From: Micromonospora arborensis
GTDB taxonomy: Bacteria > Actinomycetota > Actinomycetes > Mycobacteriales > Micromonosporaceae
NCBI RefSeq assembly: GCF_003205615.1
Contig: NZ_PYBV01000028.1
Span: 1 to 64,000 of the forward strand
DNA: 64,000 bases
Direction: 5' to 3'
Below, one piece after another: positions 37,180-44,462 of this stretch. The notes beneath the pieces were generated by a model that was not told the origin of the DNA, ran no database searches, and saw only the letters and a list, made by a program, of their open reading frames with translations. Position 1 is the first letter of the stretch, and every line of letters begins with the position of its first letter. The position numbers and the translations under genes were made by a program.

Positions 37180-38243
37180 CAGTTACCGTCGCGACCACCG
37201 ACGCGAGCGGGCTGCGGGCGCGTTTCGACGTGGAGCTGGCCGGGTTCCTCGAACGGCAGGGCCCGGACTGGCCGGACGGGGCACCGCGCGGCGTGTTCAC
37301 CGCGCTGCAACGATTCGTGCTGGCCGGTGGGAAGCGGTTACGTCCGCTGTTCTGCTACTGGGGTTGGCGCGGCGCGGGGGCTGCCGACGGCACCCCGATC
37401 GTGGTGGCCGCGGCGGCCCTGGAACTGTTCCACGCGTTCGCGCTGATCCACGACGACATCCTGGACGGCAGCGACCGCCGGCGGGGTGAGCCGTCGGTGC
37501 ACCGGCTCTTCGCCGATCTGCACGCCCGTTCGGCGTGGCGGGGCGACCCGGAGGCGTACGGCCGCAACACCGCGCTGCTCTGCGGGGACCTCTGCGCCGC
37601 CTGGTCGGATCAGATGTTCCACGAGTGCGGGCTGAGCACCGAGCAGGTGCACCGGGGGTACGGCGTGTTCGCGCTGATGCGTACCGAGGTGATCGCCGGG
37701 GAGTACCTGGACCTGGTCTCGGGCGTGGGCGATGGCTCGGTGGCCAGCGCGTTGACCGTGATCCGGATGAAGGCCGCCCGGTACACGGTGACCCGTCCGT
37801 TGCAGATCGGGGCGGCCCTGGCCGGCGCGGAGCCGGAGTTGATCGCCGCGCTGGGCGAGTTCGGCGACCCGTTGGGCGACGCGTTCCAGCTCCGCGACGA
37901 CGTGCTGGGTGTCTTCGGGGACCCGGCGGTCACCGGCAAATCGGTCCTGGACGACCTGCGGGAGGGCAAGCCCACGGTGATGATGGCGCTGGCCCGCAGC
38001 GCCGCCGACCGGACGCAGACCATCCGGCTGCGGGAGTTGTTCGGCAACCCGGCTCTGGACGCCGACGGCGCGGCGGAGCTGCGCGCGATCATCGAGGCGA
38101 CCGGGGCACTGGCGCGGATCGAGCAGATGATCCGGGTCCGGACCGAGGCCGCGCTCGGCGCGTTGCAGAGCGCGATGGTGGCCGACGAGGCCCGCGCGGC
38201 GCTCGTCGCACTGGCCGGACAGGCGATCGACCGCCGCGCCTGA
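37176..38243 (+). CDS. Polyprenyl (isoprenyl) diphosphate synthase
   Basis: 355 residues. Head-to-tail prenyl elongation from IPP. Diagnostic residues: GGKRLRPLFCYWGWRGAG, first Asp-rich motif HDDILDGSDRRRGEPSVH (DDxxD), RTEVIAGEYLDLV and second motif FQLRDDVLGVFGDPAVTGKS (DDxxG/D), plus DLREGKPTVMMALA. The residue pair before the first DDxxD (Leu-Ile-His) does not by itself fix chain length; C15-C25 products are plausible. It overlaps eboF by ATGA and closes the operon, giving the cluster its own isoprenoid donor for the EboC-like prenyltransferase. Confidence 0.93.
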   Translation: MTVTVATTDASGLRARFDVELAGFLERQGPDWPDGAPRGVFTALQRFVLAGGKRLRPLFCYWGWRGAGAADGTPIVVAAAALELFHAFALIHDDILDGSDRRRGEPSVHRLFADLHARSAWRGDPEAYGRNTALLCGDLCAAWSDQMFHECGLSTEQVHRGYGVFALMRTEVIAGEYLDLVSGVGDGSVASALTVIRMKAARYTVTRPLQIGAALAGAEPELIAALGEFGDPLGDAFQLRDDVLGVFGDPAVTGKSVLDDLREGKPTVMMALARSAADRTQTIRLRELFGNPALDADGAAELRAIIEATGALARIEQMIRVRTEAALGALQSAMVADEARAALVALAGQAIDRRA

Positions 38244-38249
38244 CCGGCG

Positions 38250-38370
38250 ACTTTCGATCAGATCGACGAAAGTTGATGCTGAATCGCCGGAAGGCATGGA
38301 CACATCGAAACGCCTAACTTAGTGTCGTGACCAACACGACAATGTTTCGTCGAGGTGAACCGGCGGCGCG
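38250..38370 (+). promoter_or_regulatory. Second ROK-type operator/promoter, before the secreted sugar dehydrogenase
   Basis: The inverted repeat ACTTTCGATCAGATCGACGA continuing AAGT (38251-38274 region) is followed by TGGACA (-35), a 17-bp spacer and TAGTGT (-10), then GTGTCG and, 20 nt later, CGTCGAGGTGAAC. Spacing of operator to TGGACAC (22 nt) and of GTGTCG to CGTCGA (20 nt) is the same as in front of the ROK gene at 23073-23201. About 100 bp of untranslated leader precede the ATG at 38462. Confidence 0.7.
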
Positions 38371-38461
38371 GTAACCCACGACCCCCACCATCACCGCTAC
38401 GGCATCCGGCGCGACGGCGCGCGCCCGCCTGGCAGTCAATCGTCAGGAAGGGGCAGCACAG

Positions 38462-41314
38462 ATGTCCATGAAGGACGCTCCCAAACATCGATCCCGACGA
38501 TGGTTCTCGGCGGGATCGGCAGTGTTGCTGGTGGCCGCGGCCGGCACGGTCGCACTCGGTGCCGGCTCGACCCCCGCACAGGCGCACACGATCAACGCGA
38601 CCGACTTCCAGCAGGTCGAGCTCGCCCGTGGCGTGACCGACATGGGTGAGCCGATGTCGCTGGCCGTGCTGCCGGACCGCTCGGTCCTGCACACCGCCCG
38701 CAACGGCACCCTGCGCCGCACCGACGCCAACGGCACCACCTCCGTGATCGGCACCCTCGCGGTCTACACGCACGACGAGGAGGGGTTGCAGGGCGTCGGC
38801 GTCGACCCGGGCTTCGCCACCAACCGGCAGATCTACCTCTACTACGCCCCGCCGCTCTCCACCCCCGCCGGCGACGCGCCGGCCACCGGCACCGACTTCT
38901 CGGCCTGGAACGGCGTCAACCGGCTCTCCCGGTTCACCCTCAACTCCGACTTCACGATCAACCAGTCGAGCAAGGTCGACGTGCTCGACGTGCCGGCCAA
39001 CCGCGGCCTCTGCTGCCACGTGGGCGGGGACATCGACTTCGACGCCGCCGGCAACCTCTACCTGTCCACCGGCGACGACACCAACCCGTTCGAGTCGTCC
39101 GGCTACTCACCGCTGGACGAGCGGACCAACCGCAACCCGGCGTACGACGCACAGCGCAGCGCCGGCAACACCAACGACCTGCGCGGCAAGATCCTGCGGA
39201 TCAAGGTGAACGCGAACGGGACGTACTCCATCCCATCCGGCAACCTGTTCGCGCCCGGCACGGCCAAGACGCGCCCGGAGATCTACGCGATGGGTTTCCG
39301 CAACCCGTTCCGGATCAGCGTGGACAAGGCCACCGGGGTCGTCTACGTCGGTGACTACGGGCCGGACGCGGGCACCACCAGCTCCACCCGTGGGCCGTCC
39401 GGCCAGGTCGAGTTCAACCGGGTCGCCGCGCCGGGTAACTACGGCTGGCCGTACTGCACCGGCACCAACACCTCCACCGAGACGTACAACGAGTGGGACT
39501 TCGCCACCAGCGCCAGCGGCGCGAAGTACAACTGCGGCGGCGGGCCGACCAACAACTCGTTCCGCAACACCGGCCTGACCACCCTGCCGGCCGCCCAGCC
39601 GGCCTGGATCCGGTACGCCGGCGACGCCGGCACCCCGACCGAGTTCGGCGGCGGCTCCGAGTCCCCGATGGGCGGCCCGGTCTACCGGTACAACGCCTCG
39701 TCGACCTCCACCACCAAGTTCCCGCAGTCCTTCGACGGGCAGTTCTTCGCCACCGAGTTCGGCCGTGGCTGGATCAAGCCGATCCACGTCAACTCCGACG
39801 GCTCCCGGGGCGCCATCGACACCTTTCCCTGGGTCGGCAAGCAGGTGATGGACTCGGCGTTCGGCCCGGACGGCGCGTACTACGTGCTCGACTACGGCAC
39901 CGGTTACTTCAACGGTGACGCCAACTCGGCGCTCTACCGCTTCGACTACGTCGGCGGCGGTAACCGGGCGCCAACCGCGGTGGCCGGCGCCAACCGGACC
40001 TCCGGTGCGGCCCCGCTCGCGGTGACCTTCTCCTCGGCCGGCTCGTCCGACCCCGAGGGAGGCGCCCTCACGTACTCCTGGAACTTCGGTGACGGGACCA
40101 CCTCGACCGCGGCCAACCCGTCGAAGACCTACACCGCCAACGGCAGCTACACCGCCACGTTGACGGTTCGGGATCCGCAGGGCGCCACCGGGAGCAGCAG
40201 CGTGCGGATCAACGTCGGCAACACCGCGCCCACGGTGACCATCAACAACCCCGGCAACGGTCAGCTGTTCAGCTTCGGCGACACGGTGCCGTTCAGCATC
40301 ACGGTGACCGACCCGGAGGACGGCACGATCGACTGCACGAAGGTCAAGATGACCTACGTGCTCGGGCACGACCAGCACGGGCACCAGATCACCTCACAGA
40401 CCGGCTGCTCGGGCTCGATCACCATCCCGGTCGACGGCGAGCACGACGACGCGGCGAACATCTTCGCGATCTTCGACGCCGAGTACACCGACGCCGGCGG
40501 GCTGACCACGCACACCCAGCACACGCTGCCACCGCGGCACCGCCAGGCGGAGTTCTACGGCACCTCGTCCGGGATCAACGTGTTCAGCAAGGCCACGGCC
40601 GAGGGCGGCAAGACCGTCGGTGACATCAACAACGGTGACTGGATCGCGTTCCAGCCGTACCGGCTGGGCAACGTGACCTCGTTCAACGCCCGGGTCTCCT
40701 CGGCGGGCGCCGGCGGCACCCTCCAGGTCCGGGCCGGCTCGGCCACCGGCACGGTGCTCGGCTCGGCCACGGTCCCGGTGACCGGCGGTTGGGAAACCTT
40801 CACCACGGTGACCGGGACGATCAGCAGCCCGCCGACCGGCACGACCACCCTCTACCTGACCTTCGCCGGGTCGGGCACCGGGGCGCTCTACGACCTGGAC
40901 GCGTTCAGCTTCGTCACCGGCACCGCCACCAGCGGAAGTGGCCCGATCAAGGGCCTCGGCGGCAAGTGTCTGGACGTCCGCAACGCCGCCACCGCCGACG
41001 GCACGCAGATCCAGATCTACACCTGCAACGGCAGCGCGGCCCAGACCTGGGCGGTCACCCCGAACTCCACGATCAAGTCGTTGGGTAAGTGCCTGGACGT
41101 CGCCAGTGCCGGCACCGCCGACGGCACCAAGATCCAGCTCTACACCTGCAACGGTACCGCCGCGCAGAACTGGTCCGCCCAGGCCGACGGCACGCTCCGC
41201 AACGCGGCGTCCGGCAAGTGCCTCGACGTCTCCGGCAACAGCTCGGCCGACAGCACGGCGGTCCATCTCTGGACCTGCCTCGGCGCGGCCAACCAAAAGT
41301 GGATCCTGCCCTGA
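38462..41314 (+). CDS. Secreted PQQ-type sugar dehydrogenase with PKD, CBM6 and ricin-B domains
   Basis: 950 residues. Signal peptide about 1-42 (ending STPAQAHTI). Residues about 45-498 form a GSDH/aldose-dehydrogenase beta-propeller: LAVYTHDEEGLQGVGVDPGF, GLCCHVGGDIDFDAAGNLYL and LRGKILRIKVNANGTY, with NYGWPYC. A PKD domain (about 500-590, SYSWNFGDGTTST-like) and a second Ig-like stretch follow, then CBM6 (about 697-820) and a ricin-type beta-trefoil (about 825-950) with three GKCLDV...QIYTCNG...AQ-W repeats. Probably oxidises sugars outside the cell while bound to polysaccharide; PQQ dependence is a family inference and no PQQ biosynthesis genes are in the window. ATG after GAAGGGGC. Confidence 0.9.
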   Translation: MSMKDAPKHRSRRWFSAGSAVLLVAAAGTVALGAGSTPAQAHTINATDFQQVELARGVTDMGEPMSLAVLPDRSVLHTARNGTLRRTDANGTTSVIGTLAVYTHDEEGLQGVGVDPGFATNRQIYLYYAPPLSTPAGDAPATGTDFSAWNGVNRLSRFTLNSDFTINQSSKVDVLDVPANRGLCCHVGGDIDFDAAGNLYLSTGDDTNPFESSGYSPLDERTNRNPAYDAQRSAGNTNDLRGKILRIKVNANGTYSIPSGNLFAPGTAKTRPEIYAMGFRNPFRISVDKATGVVYVGDYGPDAGTTSSTRGPSGQVEFNRVAAPGNYGWPYCTGTNTSTETYNEWDFATSASGAKYNCGGGPTNNSFRNTGLTTLPAAQPAWIRYAGDAGTPTEFGGGSESPMGGPVYRYNASSTSTTKFPQSFDGQFFATEFGRGWIKPIHVNSDGSRGAIDTFPWVGKQVMDSAFGPDGAYYVLDYGTGYFNGDANSALYRFDYVGGGNRAPTAVAGANRTSGAAPLAVTFSSAGSSDPEGGALTYSWNFGDGTTSTAANPSKTYTANGSYTATLTVRDPQGATGSSSVRINVGNTAPTVTINNPGNGQLFSFGDTVPFSITVTDPEDGTIDCTKVKMTYVLGHDQHGHQITSQTGCSGSITIPVDGEHDDAANIFAIFDAEYTDAGGLTTHTQHTLPPRHRQAEFYGTSSGINVFSKATAEGGKTVGDINNGDWIAFQPYRLGNVTSFNARVSSAGAGGTLQVRAGSATGTVLGSATVPVTGGWETFTTVTGTISSPPTGTTTLYLTFAGSGTGALYDLDAFSFVTGTATSGSGPIKGLGGKCLDVRNAATADGTQIQIYTCNGSAAQTWAVTPNSTIKSLGKCLDVASAGTADGTKIQLYTCNGTAAQNWSAQADGTLRNAASGKCLDVSGNSSADSTAVHLWTCLGAANQKWILP

Positions 41315-41325
41315 GCTGAGTGGCG

Positions 41326-41363
41326 GGGCCCCTTGTCACCGCCTACGGTTGGGCAAGGGGCCC
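41326..41363 (+). terminator. Hairpin between the two secreted sugar-enzyme genes
   Basis: GGGCCCCTTG (41326-41335) pairs with CAAGGGGCCC (41354-41363) over 10 bp, 12 bp after the dehydrogenase stop, and is followed by TTCC. It could attenuate readthrough into the ThuA gene, which begins only 27 bp later. Confidence 0.65.
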
Positions 41364-41365
41364 TT

Positions 41366-41381
41366 CCTAACCGCAGTTAGG
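41366..41381 (+). promoter_or_regulatory. Short hairpin covering the ThuA ribosome-binding site
   Basis: CCTAAC-CGCA-GTTAGG is a 6-bp perfect stem with a 4-nt loop. Its right arm includes the first part of the TTAGGAGAG ribosome site of the ATG at 41390, so folding would partly hide that site. It directly abuts the terminator hairpin at 41326-41363. Confidence 0.45.
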
Positions 41382-41389
41382 AGAGCGAT

Positions 41390-43498
41390 ATGCGCAGACT
41401 CCTGCGACCCGTCCTCGGTGCGGCCATGGCCGCACTCGCCGTCATCGCCTGCACCACCCCGGCCACCCCGGCCAGCGCCGCCGACGCACCGTACGACGTG
41501 CTGGTCTTCTCCAAGACCGCCGGATTCCGGCACGACGCGATCCCGGTCGGCATCCAGACCATCCGTGACCTGGGCGCGGCGAACAACTTCACCGTCACCG
41601 CCACGGAGGACGCCGCCGCGTTCACCACCGGCAACCTCGCCCAGTACGAGGCGGTCGTCTTCCTCAACACCACAGGTGACGTGCTCAACGCCAGCCAGCA
41701 GACCGCCTTCGAGTCGTACATCGGCTCCGGTCGCGGGTACGTGGGTGTGCACGCGGCCTCCGACACCGAGTACGACTGGCCGTTCTACGGCAACCTGGTG
41801 GGCGCGTGGTTCGCCTCGCACCCGGCTATCCAGCAGGCCAACGTCAAGGTGGAGGACCGGGGGCAGGCGGCGACCGCGCACCTGCCGCAAACCTGGACCC
41901 GCACCGACGAGTGGTACAACTACCGGACCAACGCCCGGTCGACCGCCCACGTGCTGGCCACGCTGGACGAGTCGTCGTACTCCGGGGGCGGGATGGGCGC
42001 CGACCACCCGCTGAGCTGGTGCAAGAGTTACAGCGGCGGCCGGTCCTTCTACACCGGAGCCGGGCACACCCAGGCGTCGTACGCGGAGCCGGCGTTCCGG
42101 GCCCACCTGCTCGGCGGCATCCGCTACGCCTCCGGTCGGAGCAAGGCCGACTGCCGGCCCGAGAGCGGCTACACCCCGCTCTACAACGGCTCGACGACCG
42201 GCTGGTCGCAGGCGGGCCCGGGCAGCTTCACCAACTCCGACGCCACCCTGACCTCGGTGGGCGGCATGGGGCTGTTCTGGTACAACGCCAAGCAGTTCAC
42301 CAACTACTCGTTGAAGCTGGACTGGAAGCTGGCCGGCGACGACAACTCCGGCATCTTCATCGGTTTCCCGCCGTCCACCGATCCGTGGTCCGCGGTGGAC
42401 AACGGCTACGAGATCCAGATCGATGCCACCGACGCCGCCGACCGCACCACCGGCGCGGTCTACACGTTCAAGTCCGCCGACATCGCGGCCCGCGACGCGG
42501 CGCTGAACGCGCCGGGGGAGTGGAACACCTACGAGCTGCTGGTCGAGGGTGAGCGGCTGCAGATCTTCCTCAACGGAGTGAAGATCAACGATTTCACCAA
42601 CACCAACCCGGTCCGCTCGCTGGCCGGCCACATCGGCATCCAGAACCACGGCACCGGCGACGACGCCTCGTTCCGCAACATCCGGATCAAGGAGCTGGGC
42701 ACCACGCCGCCGCCGACCGGCACGATCCAGGCCGAGGCCTTCAGCTCGGCCAACGGTGTCTCCGCGTTTGCCAAGGCGGGCGCCAACGGTGGGCAGACCA
42801 TCGGCTACATCGACCCGGGCGACTGGGCCGCGTACAACGGTGTGGACCTGACCGGGGTCACCTCGTTCACGTCCCGGGTCGTCTCCGGCGGCGCGGGTGG
42901 CACCATCCAGGTGCGTACGGGTTCGGCGACCGGCCCGGTGCTCGGTTCGGTCGCGGTGCCGAACACCGGTAGTTGGACCACCTTCGCCAATGTGACCACC
43001 GCGCTGTCCAGCGTTCCGTCCGGCACCCAGAACCTCTATCTCACCTTCACCGGTAGCGGCACGGGGCTCTTCGACGTGGACGACTTCACCCTGGTCAAGG
43101 GGAGCGGAGGCACTCCCGGCGTCGGTCCGGTCAAGGGCCTCGCCGGCAAGTGTCTGGACGTCCGCAACGGCGGCACCGCCGACGGCACCCAGATCCAGCT
43201 CTACACCTGCAACGGCAGCACGGCGCAGACCTGGACCGTGACGTCGGGCTCGACGATCAGGGCGCTCGGCAAGTGCCTGGACGTCAACGGCAGCGGCACC
43301 GCCGACGGCACCAAGATCCAGCTCTGGACCTGCAACGGCACCGGGGCGCAGAACTGGGCCGCCCAGTCCGACGGCACTCTGCGTAACACGTCGTCGGGCA
43401 AGTGCCTCGACGTCTCCGGTAACAACTCGGCGGACAGCACCGTCGTGCACCTCTGGACCTGCCTCGGCGCGGCCAACCAGAAGTGGACCCTGCCCTGA
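41390..43498 (+). CDS. Secreted ThuA - DUF1080 - CBM6 - ricin-B protein
   Basis: 702 residues. Signal peptide with a Cys near residue 20 and cleavage about residue 30 (TPATPASAADAP). ThuA domain about 33-250: YDVLVFSKTAGFRHDAIPVG, GVHAASDTEYDWPFYGNLVG and GRSFYTGAGHTQASYAEP. DUF1080 (3-keto-disaccharide hydrolase) about 262-437: WSQAGPGSFTNSDATLTSVG, LAGDDNSGIFIGFP. CBM6 about 445-575 and a ricin-type trefoil about 585-702 follow. Likely hydrolyses 3-keto-glycosides outside the cell, working on products of the neighbouring dehydrogenase. Its last 260 residues are nearly those of that dehydrogenase. ATG after TTAGGAGAG. Confidence 0.9.
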   Translation: MRRLLRPVLGAAMAALAVIACTTPATPASAADAPYDVLVFSKTAGFRHDAIPVGIQTIRDLGAANNFTVTATEDAAAFTTGNLAQYEAVVFLNTTGDVLNASQQTAFESYIGSGRGYVGVHAASDTEYDWPFYGNLVGAWFASHPAIQQANVKVEDRGQAATAHLPQTWTRTDEWYNYRTNARSTAHVLATLDESSYSGGGMGADHPLSWCKSYSGGRSFYTGAGHTQASYAEPAFRAHLLGGIRYASGRSKADCRPESGYTPLYNGSTTGWSQAGPGSFTNSDATLTSVGGMGLFWYNAKQFTNYSLKLDWKLAGDDNSGIFIGFPPSTDPWSAVDNGYEIQIDATDAADRTTGAVYTFKSADIAARDAALNAPGEWNTYELLVEGERLQIFLNGVKINDFTNTNPVRSLAGHIGIQNHGTGDDASFRNIRIKELGTTPPPTGTIQAEAFSSANGVSAFAKAGANGGQTIGYIDPGDWAAYNGVDLTGVTSFTSRVVSGGAGGTIQVRTGSATGPVLGSVAVPNTGSWTTFANVTTALSSVPSGTQNLYLTFTGSGTGLFDVDDFTLVKGSGGTPGVGPVKGLAGKCLDVRNGGTADGTQIQLYTCNGSTAQTWTVTSGSTIRALGKCLDVNGSGTADGTKIQLWTCNGTGAQNWAAQSDGTLRNTSSGKCLDVSGNNSADSTVVHLWTCLGAANQKWTLP

Positions 43499-43509
43499 CC
43501 GACTGAGTC

Positions 43510-43541
43510 GGGAGGGGCCGCCGGTCACGGCGGCCCCTCCC
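43510..43541 (+). terminator. Strong 14-bp hairpin terminator after the ThuA gene
   Basis: GGGAGGGGCCGCCG and CGGCGGCCCCTCCC pair perfectly around a GTCA loop, 12 bp after the stop codon. Confidence 0.85.
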
Positions 43542-43588
43542 GGCCTGTCGATCTGGCCCACCACCGGCTTGCCGAGGGGCGGTGTCCG

Positions 43589-43642
43589 GTGAGTGCGATA
43601 TACCTGTGCGTCATAGATATGACTCACAGGTATATCGCTCAC
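43589..43642. repeat. 54-bp AT-rich palindrome
   Basis: The right arm ending CAGGTATATCGCTCAC is the complement of the left arm GTGAGTGCGATATACCTGTG except for a 2-bp insertion and one mismatch, and pairing continues through GTCATA/TATGAC to the centre. It is among the AT-richest stretches in this part of the window. It could be a cruciform, a dyad operator or the end of a small mobile element; it has no copy elsewhere in this window. Confidence 0.75.
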
Positions 43643-43756
43643 GACAATGTCGCCGGGTCGCCGGGTCGCCGGGCCCCGGCGTGGCGTCGGACCGGCCACG
43701 GGCATTACGTGGAGGCCGCAGACCGGCCCACAGCCGGCTGCCGTACCTTGACCAGC

Positions 43757-44251
43757 ATGGGGCGGTTCGCGCAGTGGCGCGGGATGGTGCTGGCGCAGGG
43801 GCACCGGCTGCGCGGTGCGCTGCGCCAGGCCGAGGAGCCCGACGACCCGCTCGAGCCGCCGCCGAGCCTGAACCGCCTCGACGCGCTGGTGGAGGGCTTC
43901 GCCGCCGGTCAACCGGTGCGGTGGACCGTGGCCGGGCAACCCCGGCCGCTGCCGGGCCCGGTCGACGTGGTGGCGTACCGGATCATCGAGGAGTCGTTGA
44001 CCAACGCCTGCCGGCACGCCCCGGGCGCGGCGGTCGCGGTCCGCCTGCGCTACGACCCCACGGGCATCACCATCGAGGTACGCGACGAAGGCGCCGGTCC
44101 CGCGCCGTCGGGCGGGGGCTCTGGGCGGGGCCTGCTCGGGGTACGCAGGCGCGCGGAGCGGCTCGGTGGCACGTTGTCCGCCGGCCCGCGCGCCGGTGGC
44201 GGCTTCCTCGTGCGGGCCGTCCTGCCCGCGCCCGAGGAGGTGGCCGAATGA
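43757..44251 (+). pseudogene. Truncated sensor histidine kinase (HATPase domain only)
   Basis: 164 residues from ATG 43757 (the frame is open to 43589). Contains only the C-terminal half of a NarL-system kinase: a linker with LNRLDALVEGFAAGQPVRW, N-box YRIIEESLTNACRHAPGAAV, G1 IEVRDEGAGPAPSG and GRGLLGVRRRAERLGGTLSA. No sensor, membrane or phospho-acceptor His domain is present and there is no ribosome site. Its stop overlaps an ATG (ATGATG) as in kinase-regulator operons, but only a stub of the regulator follows. Most likely a decayed two-component system; a stand-alone ATPase protein is less likely. Confidence 0.65.
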
Positions 44252-44295
44252 TGATCCGGCTGCGGGGCTTCCCCGATGGGGTGCCGCGGAAATAG
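44248..44295 (+). pseudogene. Stub of a response-regulator gene
   Basis: ATG 44248 overlaps the kinase stop codon and opens a 15-codon frame, MMIRLRGFPDGVPRK, then TAG. NarL-type regulators often begin MMIRV followed by a receiver domain; here only the first residues remain. Interpreted as the 5' remnant after a deletion. The assignment rests on position and five residues, so it is tentative. Confidence 0.35.
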
Positions 44296-44462
44296 GGTGG
44301 GGGCGGCGACCGTACTGGTGGCCGGTGACCCGGTGGGAGGCGCAACCCGCCGGGCCCAGGTGTGTTCCACACCCACCGGTGACCGCCCCGGCGCCGCGTA
44401 CGTCCAGTCACCCTCGCCCTGGTCCGCACCTGGAATCCCCATGACAACAGGGGAGTAGAACA

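Noticed and set aside
38462..41314. Evidence for a PQQ biosynthesis or quinoprotein alcohol dehydrogenase system
   Set aside because: Only the sugar-dehydrogenase propeller is present; no pqq genes occur in the window, so cofactor use rests on family membership alone.
43589..43756. Extending the histidine kinase fragment to ATG 43589
   Set aside because: This would start inside the palindrome and add 56 residues with no kinase-like features.
41336..44017. An 893-codon open frame on the minus strand opposite the ThuA gene
   Set aside because: It mirrors the codons of the recognised plus-strand protein and contains no domain; apparent repeats reflect the CBM6 and ricin repeats on the other strand.
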